Source of the DNA: Chelydra serpentina
Lineage: Eukaryota > Chordata > Testudines > Chelydridae
Direction of reading: 5' to 3'
Length of the DNA stretch: 64,000 nucleotides
NCBI GenBank assembly: GCA_037349315.1
Contig: JBAIAC010000023.1
Coordinates: forward strand, 32,278,501 to 32,342,500
The notes below the pieces were generated by a model. It did not search any database. It worked only from the letters and a program-made list of their open reading frames with translations, and was not told the DNA's origin. This document shows positions 53,166-64,000 of the stretch, one piece after another. The translations under genes were made by a program, and so were the position numbers. Each line of letters begins with the position of its first letter. Positions within the stretch are counted from its first letter, which is position 1.

Positions 53166-53443
53166 AACCAGAGGAGGATCATTAATTTAAAAAGAAAAAA
53201 GAAAGAAATTGAAGAAAGAACCTTCCAAGCTAAGACCTACAGTAAGAGAATCACTATCCTGCTAGCTAGACCATTTTGGTGCCTATTCAAGGCAGTCAGG
53301 TATCTGTTTAAATATTTTGAGGCAGGGTGGTACAAGCAAATGAGCAGTAAGTAACAGTGCAACTTACCATACAAGATGGCAGGCATTTATAATTGACTCT
53401 TGATTTTATAGTTCAAAAGAACTTTATCCGACTTGTCAGTTTG

Positions 53444-53479
53444 GGAATGAATGAATGAATGAATGAATGAATGAATGAA
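53444..53479. repeat. (GAAT)n microsatellite
   Basis: Nine GAAT units without interruption. Confidence 0.95.
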
Positions 53480-54007
53480 CAATCTCAACATAAGCTCACT
53501 GTGCAATGCAGCTAACTTTGTATCTCTCTATAGACCTCTACTACTGTCTTCCTAATGGAGCAAAATGATGTGATAAAGTCCTTTTAAGATACTTCATCAC
53601 AGCAATAATGTGACAGAAGATAAGACAAATACCAGAAGTGCACCCTTGAGTTTACTTTTTAAGTCGTAACTTTATACTCAGCCCCAGCGGCCAAAAAATA
53701 AAGATGGTGTATTTTCAGCTGCATGTCATGCATAGCCCTATTCAATAGGAAAGCCTCACATTCCTCATGTCAAGAAGAAATTTTTGCAGTTACCACTTAG
53801 TTGGAACTGTTACTGAGCTGCACCAGAGGAACAGGAAAAAAGGTACCCTCTGGAGAGGGGTGAAAAAATTAAACATTTTCCTCTCTCTGCTCTTTGACAG
53901 CAGTAGAGAAGCACTTACTGTGTCTTTCACAATTTTGTGTGCTACCACACGTTGTAAGTGTGACTTAAAATAAGGGTTAATAGCTACTGTTTTATCTTTC
54001 TACCGTG
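53480..54007. other. No feature recognised
   Basis: Nothing assignable. Confidence 0.45.
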
Positions 54008-54215
54008 ATATCCAAGTGCCTAAAATATTAGTGAATACCTCACAACACTCCTGTAAGGTAGAGAAGTACTATTATCCTCATTAGACAAACAAGGAACTGA
54101 GGCATAGAGCAATTAAGTGACTTGCCTGAGGCCACACAGGAAGTCTGTGCCAGAGGTACAAATTGAACCCAGTTCTCCTGAGTCTCAGTCTAGTGTTTAA
54201 CCATAAGACTCTCCT
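54008..54215 (-). repeat. MIR-like SINE
   Basis: CACAACACTCCTGTAAGGTA, TATTATCCTCATTAGACAAA, GGAACTGAGGCATAGAGCAA, TTAAGTGACTTGCCTGAGGC and CACACAGGAAGTCTGTGCC are the MIR/core-SINE in complement, well preserved. Confidence 0.75.
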
Positions 54216-54607
54216 TCACCCCAGACAGCAACAAACGGTGACAGAAACACATCAGGTTTAAGTATTCTTTTAAATTGATGGTGCTTGGACAGACAATAGG
54301 TTTTGAACCACAGACCTTTAACACTACACTTAAGCTAAAGATCTCTGCTACTTAGGACTCAGAAAGTTACCTTTACCATTTGAGCTAAGAGCAGTCCATT
54401 AGCTTCAAGCAGTAGCAGATTGAAACTCATGCGGAATAGCCACTACAGGGCAACAATGATTCACCGCACCCAGTGCGGGTTACACTCATGTGAAAAAAGG
54501 GAGGGGTGGGGGTTTTTCAATATTTGTTTTCTGTGTTTAAACCCAATTTCAACAGTACTGTACTAACCCAGGAGAGCCAGAAAGGAACTATAAAGGAAAA
54601 AGTGAAA

Positions 54608-54890
54608 CTGACCCAGGCCTGGTCTACACCTAAAAATTAGATTAACTTAACAACGTCACTTAGACCTGTAAAAAATTCTGTGCCTTGTACAGCGTAGTTA
54701 GGTCTACCTAATCCTCGTTGTAGATGCAACTAGGTCACTGAAAGAATTCTTCCATTCCTCTTGGAGAGGTGGATTACCTACATCAATGGAAAAACCCCTC
54801 CCCTCTCCATAGGACACACCTACACTATGGCACTACAGCGGCACAGCTACAGGGACGTAGTTATGCCGCTGGAGTGTATGCATGCCCCCA
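54608..54890. mobile_element. MITE of the TCTACAC type
   Basis: It starts CCTGGTCTACACCTAAAAAT and contains CTTGGAGAGGTGGATTACC, the same block as at 910 in the 762 element. The centre shows ACCTACACTATGGCACTACA. The right terminus is not clear. Confidence 0.65.
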
Positions 54891-56362
54891 GTCTGGTTTT
54901 ACTGTCTAAGGTCAGTGAAGTGCAAAAAGGAAACAAACATGAAGAGCCAGACTGGGCCACCTTTACAAGTGCCAAGTAGAATCTTACACCACTGTTCTGT
55001 TCCATATATATTCTCATATTGCCCTTATTATCATAGGGCATCATTGGGCGCCTTCCAATAGTACTCTCAGTGCAGTTAAAGGTGGCAGAATCTGTCCCTA
55101 AAAGATGAAAAGATAGATTTTTACATTTTGCTCAGTTTAAACAAGCCAATGGAATACTACACACTTTTTAAAAATCTGATTCGTATCTTGTCAGAGTCCC
55201 TCTAATATACATGAAACGCTTTTCTCATACCTTACGGCTGTACAGCAGAAAGCTTACCAACCCCTAATGTCAGTTATCAACTGCAGGTAGAATATTGTTA
55301 CACTCCCATGGGGTTAGAAGTAAAAACAATGCTTGGAAAACAGTTTCCTGTAGGTCTTCAAAGCAAAGTCTCAAAGCTATCCCATGTTCTGGTTTTCTTG
55401 AAATAATGAACCCACTGACATGCATGGTTGATCCAACAGTCTCCGTGTTAGGAGAAATCCCAAAGGACTGAAATGCAAACTGACTGAATCAAAGCTGGCA
55501 GGCAGCCAGCATTGTCAATAAAAGGTCAACAGCATGTTTCATGAATTAGAAATCTTCGATTTACTTCTAGAGTAGAAAGATTAAAACAAGGCTATTATGC
55601 AAGTGCTGTCTACAGCACTGTTTTTTGGGGGGTGGAGGGGACTTCAATGTAAAGGGATGATCATGCAAGACAGAGAAATATTGTTGCTCTCTCTCTAACT
55701 GGAGTGAATGTCCTGTTTTATAATTCTGCTTATTTTCTAGACTTGATTTGCCAAAATATTGGGGATATTTATTTTCAGGCTTATAAATAATATTGCAGGG
55801 CACATGTACAAAAAATTATAATTAACACCAAACTGTGGTTGGGCACTATCAATACAAAAGGATAAGGAATCGTAATCATGACGTCTATTAAATGTAGCAG
55901 TGCTAGTAGCTAAATAATTTAGGTAGTTAAATCTCTCATCTTGCCATCTGATCCACCTAGGCTTAACTATTTGCCATCATGGATCAGATTGCAAGATTGG
56001 AGCCTCAGTGGATAAACCATCTTCTATTACAGCTCATTGCACACAGTTAAGTTCTTAAATGTAGTTATGGTGATCATGTTAAAACAACACTTTCTGCTCC
56101 TTGGCTTGGTTAGAATCATACCCGCTGACTTCACTGACAAAAACCACAATTTTCTACTTTTTACTCCTGATTGCCCTGCAGAGATGATACAACTAGAGGA
56201 GAGTGTTTTGAATTCTATTCTAGCTCATGCATCATTGGCTAGAATATTAACTGAGGGCCAGAATGGGTCTGTACAGGGCAATGGGGATGTATAAGGGCCA
56301 GGAAACTGGTCAGTGTTCCCTTAGTGGAGCTTTCTCCGCATTCTTCCATTGGGGAGGTGGAG
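54891..56362. other. No feature recognised
   Basis: No coding region or named repeat. Confidence 0.45.
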
Positions 56363-56490
56363 GTAGATTGGAAACTCTTTGGAGCAGGGACTGTCTTTTT
56401 GTTCTGTGATTGTACAGCGCTTTGCACAATGGGGTCCTGGTACATGACGGATTCTGAGGTGCACTGCAAATAAATGAATAAATAAATAAA
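56363..56490 (+). repeat. Old interspersed repeat with AAAT-rich tail
   Basis: GATTGGAAACTCTTTGGAGC, AGGGACTGTCTTTTTGTTCT, TGTACAGCGCTTTGCACAAT and GGGGTCCTGGTACATGACG end in (AAAT)n. This is the clearest copy of the family also present at 13868, 39143 and 53057. Confidence 0.65.
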
Positions 56491-56579
56491 ATGCAAATTA
56501 GCCATTAAAAATTAATATTTGGTTAAAAACAGTCCACATTGCTCTTTGCTTTGAATGGGCCAGAAGAAGAAAGAAATGG

Positions 56580-56705
56580 AAAGGCAGTGTCAATACTGGG
56601 AACCTCTGAGGTCTAATCCTGGCTCTGGTATTGAGGTCCCTGTGCCTCAGCAGGTCACTCATAGCATCTCGGTGTCTAAGGTTCTGCATATGTAAAATGA
56701 CACTA
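56580..56705 (+). repeat. MIR-like SINE fragment
   Basis: GGGAACCTCTGAGGTCTAAT, CCTGGCTCTGGTATTGAGG and the later GTCTAAGGTTCTGCATATGT with AAAATGACA follow a disturbed MIR order. Confidence 0.5.
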
Positions 56706-57189
56706 TGGAGTAGAGGGACCCCTGTGTGCTTCAGTTAGTTAATAGCAGTACAGTGCTGAAGATGTTAAGTAGCATTAAGGAAGCTCCAGGCTTAAAAATC
56801 TACTTGACAGTTGCAGGGTTGGTGGAACTTGTGTTTTCAAGCTTCCTTCCTGCTCAATCAGTCTGTTGCAGTTCCTCCAGTACTTCCAGACACTTCACTG
56901 TGGCTCGAATGGAACAACGGAACATTTTGCTCAGTCCAAGAAGCAGGAAGCCGGTCTCACTGTAAACAAGCCGTGTAGCACTCTGGTTTACACTCCCTCT
57001 GCTCTTCCTAAGGTGGTGTTCCAGCATCCAGGAGCTCCCACAGAGAAATACACCTCCCTATGCAAAACACCTACTGTGGGGCTGTAGCTTAACAGCCACA
57101 ATCTACCCCTAAATATTAAATTACCCGGAAAATAGGAACAGGATGGATACCTGTTCAGTTTCTTCTGGCAAGCTCCCCAGCAGTCAGTG

Positions 57190-57500
57190 TCACAAGTGAG
57201 ATCTATTTGAAGCAGGATAGGAATAGAGGAATTGCCAGACTGGATCAGACCAGCACCAGATGCTTCAGAAGCTAGCATAAGAAGCCTCTAGTAGACAGAC
57301 AGGGAATAATCTACCTCCACCCCCCCCCCCCCAGGTCTCATTGTGATCTCCAGTAGTTAGGGATAGGCTTAAATCCTGACGCACAAAGTTTAATATCCCT
57401 TCCAAAAAATTTTTTTGTTATTTATTATACCACCTCTGGATATTCTTTATATCCATATAACTATTCAATCCCTTTTTGAATCTTAAATTCTTACCACCTC
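57190..57500. mobile_element. Diverged CR1/L3-type LINE tail
   Basis: GGAATTGCCAGACTGGATCA, GACCAGCACCAGATGCTTCA and TAATATCCCTTCC are blocks of a LINE 3' UTR common in turtles and crocodilians. A C tract (57320-57332) and deletions interrupt it. Confidence 0.55.
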
Positions 57501-57592
57501 AAGATGGCTGCTGACAGAACGTGGCTCAGAAAAGTCAGCTGCAGTCAAAAAACTAGAGACCTGATCCTGCAAGATGCTGAAGCCCGTGAACT

Positions 57593-57710
57593 CAAGTCCT
57601 CAGCAATTCAGAGAACAAAGGCCATCATTTTGAGATGCATGATTTATCTACCCAGAGATAAACCATGTATCTGAAAATGATGGCCTGTTCTCTGAATTGC
57701 TGAGGACTTG
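57593..57710. repeat. Near-perfect 118-bp palindrome
   Basis: The left arm 57593-57649 (CAAGTCCTCAGCAATTCAGA...) pairs with 57656-57710 around a 6-base loop (ACCCAG). Differences are a 2-base indel and three mismatches. Two copies of ATTTGTCATACTCAG follow directly. The preceding GACCTGATCCTGCAAGATGC resembles the ends of other fold-backs. Confidence 0.9.
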
Positions 57711-58589
57711 CATTTGTCATACTCAGATTTGTCATACTCATTTGTATACGACAATTATTTTTTTCTGTGCATCTGACATTAAAATTTACACAAGAGTTTT
57801 ATACAGTGGGTGTATTTTGTAAATATTAGCAATCCTTGTTGTTAAGCTTTATTGTTCTATGTATAGTTGTTCTAGAGACTATCGAGCTCATGGAAGTCAC
57901 ATCACGGGGAAGGGCATAACCTTTTTTTTTTTTTTTTTTTAAAGCATAATCAGTCTAATATTCATGTAAATAGGCAGGCTGATGGCCCTGGAGACCGAAG
58001 CTGCCTCTTTATGCACAATAATGGCACAGGATGGGCAGCGGCGACACCAGTAGCAGCAACAGCACACACGTCTCCACACTGCCCTGACAGTGGGAATCAC
58101 TTATGAGCTGGGAGGACCACTTCTAGAGGTGAGGTGAAATGCAACTTCAGAGAGAAGGTGGAGGTGCATTCTTACCTACACAGGGCCAATTTCTCTGCTC
58201 GGGTAAAGGGACAAGAACTCCTTTGGCGTTGCTGAAGCTGCTCCCTTTACACCAACAGAGCCTGGCTTACAGTCTGAGAACTGGTGGCGTCTGCTGCCTA
58301 CAAATGTTACTTCACTTCCCATGTTATTGGGTTGGTTTGTTTTCAACCAGTGTGTTGCTGAGAGCAAAGTGAACGTTATGCAAGACACAGAGATCCTTCC
58401 TGGTAATATCTGCAGCTGTGCTGATGAAGACAAACCAGATATCAACTTCACTCTCTTTCACGTGGCTACTGAAGATTATCAGCACACAGGTACTGTGGGT
58501 CACCCCACCACCCAGCCAGCATCAGAACGTGTCACTTATCTCTTAACAGTTTGGGTACAATTTTCATGACGCACAGGGGTGTGAAAAAA

Positions 58590-58815
58590 CACCCCTCTGA
58601 GCAACATAAGTTACACCAACAGATGTGCTGGTGTGGACAGCGCTATGTCGGTGGGAGACACTGTCCTGTCGACATAGCTACTGCCGGTAGGTGAAGGTGG
58701 TTTAATTACATCGATGGGAGAGCTCTCTCCCATTGTCATACAGAGGCTACATGAGCAATCTTATAGCAGTACAGCTGCATCGGTACAACTGTAAGCTTGC
58801 TAGTGTAGACATGGT
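58590..58815. mobile_element. MITE of the TCTACAC type, left end eroded
   Basis: GTGCTGGTGTGGACAGCGCT, ATGTCGGTGGGAGAC, GGGAGAGCTCTCTCCCATTG and the right terminus TTGCTAGTGTAGACATGGTG are shared with 19961 and 44762. CACCCCTCT-like arms at 58571-58600 may be the left end. Confidence 0.7.
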
Positions 58816-60899
58816 GCTTTTGAAAGTTTTCTCTGTCCTGCCTGCTGGCACCCAACAGTAAGATTCCACCACATTACAGTTAGGTCATTGTTCTCTTGTA
58901 CCTAGAGGTGGATTAAAATCTTCAAGGGGACCGAGAATTACCAAAATGTCAACACCTTATTACACATCATATTTGAATTTTAAGAGGTACCCTCAAGGCT
59001 GATAAGTCTAAAATTGTATCTATCATCTTTGGTTTGAGTTGCTGGCACACATGTGCATGTCACACCATACCTCTGTTTTGTCTACTGTTTACAAGTAGTA
59101 GTAGGATGGCAATTTGCAAGACACCTTGTCCTATCTCAGTAGGATGTGAGCATGCACATTGCACTTACTATATTCTCTGCCTACTTGCTCATTTCTTGTG
59201 AGTAGGCAGTGCAATGAAGTTTACAAGAGCAGGTTTCTTTTACTTTATGATGCCATATGAGAATTTATCTTTTCACTATATCCAGTTAGTGAAATTTGTC
59301 AACTGATTTCCACCAGGGCCTAGTGTGATTGTGTATGCACATAAGTAAGTATATACATGTTCTGTATGTTAGAGAAATATCACAAGACTGTATGTGCAAT
59401 GCTTATTTTAGCTAGATACAGAGATTGTTACTATAAATACTCAAAGATGTAGAAATACAGAAAAGTGGAAGCAATATAAAGCCATACACACAGGGCTCAT
59501 ATCACATGGAATACCGGGGTATTGCAGTCTCATGAACAGAATCTCGATACGCTATGGAACAAATGTGGTTCATTAGGGTTTTTTGTAGTAGTCAATCATC
59601 CATGTTTTAACTGAAACTTTCTACAACCAACCACTATATTTTTGTTTTCAGTGACATTTATGGGCTTCTTTCTGAACAGCAAAAACAATGGCAAAAAGGT
59701 GCGTAGAGGGAACTTCCATCCTTTCAGTGGCATAAATAAATCCTCAGCCAAAGCCGAGCTCAATGCTGGAATGTACAAAGGTCTTTAGTTGCTCTTTAAA
59801 TGCTGACAGTATGGTCTAGCAATAATAATGTTGCTGCTGGTATGCAGCCATAGGCAGAAGTTGTGCATCAAAGTATTTGCAGGTTGTGGTAACTCTCTTA
59901 CAGTCCTGGGCTTACCCACAGAGAAAATGGATTCAGTTTATAAAAATCAGTTTACAGTAGAAATGACAGACACATTACAACTTTGTTACAGTATTCGCCT
60001 CTCAGTTTTGGCTCCCAGACAGAAGCTTGTTTATCAGCACTACTCTTTTACAAAACACATACAATTATTGACTCCATTATAAATCTATAACCATAAGAAA
60101 ATTATTTCTGAAGACCACCACTATTTAACTTTGGAGGAAAAAGCAGCAGCAAAAGAATAATTTAACATTTCAACTAAATGCAAAACCCCCTGTATTAAAC
60201 AACCAGCCACAGAAGTGGGGAGAGGGAGGTCATTCATTTTCCTAGTAGAGGTTGATCTTCAATTCAAAGATCAAACAGGAGTGTTTTAGAAACCACATGG
60301 TATAATTTAAAGTGGTTTCTTAAGATGGGGTTTAAGCTTCAATGGGGGTTTCACTCTATTAAAGATCCATAGTGGGGGTTTTTTGCAATGAAATATTTAT
60401 ATGAAATTTAAAAGTGAATGGAGTTGTAAATCCCAGCAATTAAGAAATAAAGTTAAAGCAAGTCAGATATACTTTCTATGCATTTAGAGTAAAGGACTGT
60501 AGATGCCGATGAGAAATAGTAGGAAGTGTCATCAGGCATTTGGAATCACTCTCAAACACAGTTTAGAATGAAATGACTGAGAAGTAAAGCTTCAGTTAAA
60601 TGCATCAGCAATCCCAGACCATCCCAGCAGTGTTCCATTGGGCCAGATTCTGAGCTGTTTTACAAAGGAGTGGTGTCAGATTTTCACCAGCACCCCCAAG
60701 ATGCAAGTCTAGCCCTATGTGTAGACACATACTTTTCTGAAGCATATGCTCTATAACTAGATATCAAATAAGAAAAAAAATAAGAATTCTTCAAAACTAT
60801 GAAGCAAAATATGGTACTTTACCAAAATATAAAATCTGAAACCCTAGTACCATGGCACTGTCAGATGTGAATGGACAGAGTGCTAGTTAAAAGACGTGG
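58816..60899. other. No feature recognised
   Basis: No coding region or named repeat. Confidence 0.45.
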
Positions 60900-61130
60900 G
60901 GGGTGTGGTCTAGTGACATAATACGTGATAGGGAGCTAGGAATTTTTGAGTTCTAATCCTAGCTCTGAATTAACTCATTCTGTCATTTTAGCCACTTAAC
61001 CTCACTACCTCAAATTCCCATCTGTAAATGGGGATAATATGTACTGACCTACCTCTCAAGGAAGGGGTGGGTGGGTTATTAGGATTAGTTGGCATTTGTA
61101 ACTCACTTAGAAGACGGAAAGTGCTCAGTG
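60900..61130 (+). repeat. MIR-like SINE
   Basis: GTGTGGTCTAGTGACATAAT, TTGAGTTCTAATCCTAGCTC, CTGTAAATGGGGATAATATG and ACTGACCTACCTCTCAAGG form head, core and tail of a MIR/core-SINE. Confidence 0.75.
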
Positions 61131-61846
61131 TTCATAGCTGGAAAACAAACCCTTGGTATGCAGAGATTAGAATTAATCTAGTTACTCCAGCAACTAAAAG
61201 TAGATCTGGCACCTCTGTTGTGAAATACAGTATTCCTGTTCGGAGTGGATGGGGAGAGTTCTGACTCTTAGCTGGCATTGCTGCATTGTAAAAATATCCA
61301 ATGTGCTTTTAAAGCTAGAATATGAAAAGGATAGATTTGCATGCACACTGGTATTTTTTCTAAAGAGTGCTTCACAGATCACCTCCAGCTAAATTCACCA
61401 TGCTCCTACCCTAGTAATCTGTTATCTTCTCATTCTCTCTTTTGCATCCCCTGAGGAAACAGTGTAAGGCTGAGTAATGTGGGCTCTAATAGAATATTAC
61501 ATATTGTAATTAGCATAACAAAAGGTATCCGGATCAAGGTGTTTTATCAGAGACCTAACCCTTTCCTTAAAAGGAATATTCAGGGAAGAACATGTACTCC
61601 TGGCTGAATATATTCCCAAAACAATAATTAAGCTTTCCAGATTTTAAAACTTGATCCTACTTCCCATTGTGCTCAATGGAACAGAAGCAAGCCCTTGTTT
61701 CCAGGAATGAGCACACTGGTTTCACTGGAATAGAGAGATGCCCATGACAGAGATGCCCAGATCTGAGCACCACTGAATTTTTGGGAAATTCAGGTCGGTT
61801 CCAAAACTTGCATCCTGTAGGATTCCAAAAGCCTTCACAAACTATG
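61131..61846. other. No feature recognised
   Basis: Nothing assignable. Confidence 0.45.
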
Positions 61847-61948
61847 AGCCTGATTTTCAAGTACACAGATATAAAGTCAGAGTAACTCTACTGATACCAG
61901 TGGAACTAAACTGGTGTTAAATTGTTACATGTCAGGGGAGAATCAGGC
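61847..61948. repeat. Short fold-back (GCCTGATTTTC type)
   Basis: GCCTGATTTTC at the left pairs with GGGAGAATCAGGC at the right. ACAGATATAAAGTCAGAGTA lies in the left arm and AACTAAACTGGTGTTAAATT in the right, with TGATACCAGTGGA near the centre. It is a degenerate member of a palindromic family common in amniotes. Confidence 0.6.
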
Positions 61949-64000
61949 ACTTCAGCTCTTAGCACAAGGAGACCCCAATCTTTGCTGGGTTTTCCAGGTG
62001 GCTACTGCAATAAAAACACTAATAGTACAGGACCACATGAGAGACAGAAGTCAGCTGGACAAGACTCCGGGTGGAGGCAGAGGTGGGAAGGAGTGGAACT
62101 ACTGGCTGAGGAGAAACTCCACACTTGCAAGGAATGCTATGGGATGAGTGAGGTCTACATTAGTCCAATGTTAAGATGAGCCAATTGAGGCAGAATGGGT
62201 AAGATCACACAGGAAATGTGTGATATAGCAGACAGCAGAACTCTCCTGCCCCCTCGTCTTGTGCTTTAACCACATACACCCTCCTCCGCCTCCTTTCAAG
62301 CTTCGACCATTATTAGACATCAAATACAGAATCCATGGAATAAAACAAGCCTAAATCTACATTTCCTTTTGGACAGAAGTTTTAGGAATGAAACTCAATG
62401 TCTAAGCCAAACAACAAAAGCCAGAAGGAAACCGTTTTAAAGCCCTTCCATGAAGGTGCACAAGCTGATTTAAAAATTAATTTTTTTAAATGGTTAAAGC
62501 ACAATCTATTCTAACGAAACTGTCCTAAATTTATCAAGATGACTAAAAACGGCTCGTCTCAGGAGATGTCAGAAGCTCATCTGTCACTGGCCATGAGTAG
62601 CAGACCCATTCTTGCCCCATCCAGCAAGGAGAACAGTGAGGTAACGGATATGGCTGCTGTTGCCAGATCCTCTATGTGTGGCACAGGGGGGAAGTGAAAA
62701 GGGCCTGCAAGCCGCATTTGCTATTAATACTTACCAAGCAACGGAGACATTTGCGCTTGTACTGGCACACAAGAGAACCTCTCTGTTCCCTTCCCTGTTA
62801 GCGCTGTGCAGTGGCATATTGAGCGTGTTCTTCCCCAAGCAAATTATGGGGGAAACAATCTGAGCAAAGTAATTCCCACTCATTTGCAAGGGACAAATAG
62901 TTCCAAGCTCATGATTTGTACCAAAAATAAGCTAGCTGTCTCAACTATACGACGCTTTACATCCCCCTCTCTCAGGAAGCTTTCAGCCTTACTTTCTATA
63001 GGACGGAGAAAGGACCCAGAGCTGTACAAGCGTGCGAGTGGATATTTTTGGGGTTCTCATTCCAGCTGGCTCGCCCGCTGTAAAGCTGGCAGCATCTCCC
63101 TATCACAGTTTAGAGGAACAATCGGTTATTGCACGTGAAATGCGTCATAATCCGACTAGGCTTTAACAAGGAAGCAGGGTGTCAGATGGGAAGGCTAGAC
63201 ATCCAGTGGCTGTGACGTCTGTAACTAGGGCAATTCCAGTGAAAAAAGAAAGTACTGTACATTATTGAGGTGGAGGAGAGATTTCACTAACAGCTGCTGT
63301 TCAAGATAAACAAAAAAGCTATCAGGGCATACTCAAAAGCATTCATTTCAAACTGCTTACTTCCTACTTGCACCCCCAAACAGTCAAGATGTGCATATAA
63401 GGAAAGGCTCCCAAAAATGTTTTCCCAAGGTCAAAGTGTTGCATCTATTTTCCCAATTGCAGCAAGCAGTCATTTAAAAAAAATAAATTACAAAAGTGCT
63501 AGAACTTGTTGATACAGACCTTTGAAATTTGTGTCAAGATGATCATGTGTCTCGAGTGTTTTGAGTCATGCATGGCAAATGTCTACACTAGAATAGTGAA
63601 AACCTGCAGGAAAATGGTCTCCCCTGCCAATCTTCTCTGATGCAGTTTGACTTTGAAATAATTCAGACATTCTGTGATTAATAAGACTAAAAGAAATCAG
63701 ATCATCCTTAACCACCTGGGAAAGTACTTTCACCTACTGTAACTTAGAGACAGATGGTCAGTTGGCCAAGCTCCTACACAACTACAGGCAAACATACTTC
63801 AGATTAGAAATTAAATAAGAAAAAGAACGCTCTCAAACGATTAGTAAATTCAGATCTGCAACAGCTCAAAGAGTTTCTAATTCTTTTCAAGAAAGTTTTT
63901 TAAGTCAGAATAAGGAAATAAAAATAGATCCAGGGCTCACAAACTGGATCTAGTTCTTTATCCTCTTATCTTTTTCAATCTGTTAAATTCAGATGCAGGT
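61949..64000. other. No gene; one MIR-like fragment
   Basis: A diverged MIR-like SINE in complement lies at 62170-62275 (AGGCAGAATGGGTAAGATCA, CACAGGAAATGTGTGATATA). A GTCTACACTAGAATAG MITE terminus lies at about 63581. No coding region is recognised. Confidence 0.45.

Overview
This 64 kb window is vertebrate nuclear DNA, almost certainly from a cryptodiran (hidden-necked) turtle. The best evidence is three copies of a tRNA-derived SINE with a CR1-type tail (1992-2143, 17123-17307, 41018-41196), which I recognise as the turtle Cry/tortoise Pol III SINE type. Abundant CR1 LINEs, EN+ Penelope-like elements (PLEs) and many palindromic DNA-transposon MITEs agree with this. I see no convincing host protein-coding exon. 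The window reads as intergenic or intronic DNA built from layers of transposable elements.

Layout. 0-5.5 kb: a 7SL-like fragment abutting a CR1/L3-type LINE 3' end, a MITE, a solo LTR (1035-2326, 5-bp target duplication) split by a SINE and a microsatellite, a fold-back PLE 3' end with a 12-bp target duplication (3621-3854), a LINE tail and an unclassified 657-bp element with inverted ends. 5.5-15 kb: mostly unannotated single-copy-looking sequence with MIR-like SINEs and MITEs. 15.1-16.7 kb: a degraded hAT transposase gene, then a palindromic MITE and a SINE. 23.5-24.8 kb: a MITE beside a minus-strand PLE. 26.2 kb: a hAT MITE with an 8-bp duplication. 27.2-27.9 and 33.65-35.2 kb: two PLE copies of a second lineage with RT and/or GIY-YIG parts; the second is split by a MITE. 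35.45 and 36.75 kb: two more hAT-type non-autonomous elements with 8-bp duplications. 39.5-40.8 kb: a 5'-truncated CR1. 43.97-44.10 kb: a perfect 52-bp inverted repeat. 45.1-49.5 kb: a nearly full-length, nearly intact CR1 (ORF1 with an SGNH esterase domain, ORF2 with endonuclease and reverse transcriptase). 50.3-51.1 kb: a GC-rich hAT-type element. 51-64 kb: mostly unremarkable sequence with old SINEs, MITEs and palindromes.

How the parts relate. Autonomous machinery of three kinds is present as damaged copies: CR1, PLE and hAT. The non-autonomous passengers could have used machinery of these general kinds. The SINE tails match the CR1 3' end, and five-prime CA termini with 8-bp duplications point to hAT. 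The most noteworthy items are the near-intact CR1 with an amber codon just before the esterase catalytic Asp-His block, hammerhead-ribozyme-like cores at the 3' ends of both PLE lineages, the PLE fold-back insertion, the solo LTR, the unclassified inverted-repeat element and the perfect 52-bp palindrome.
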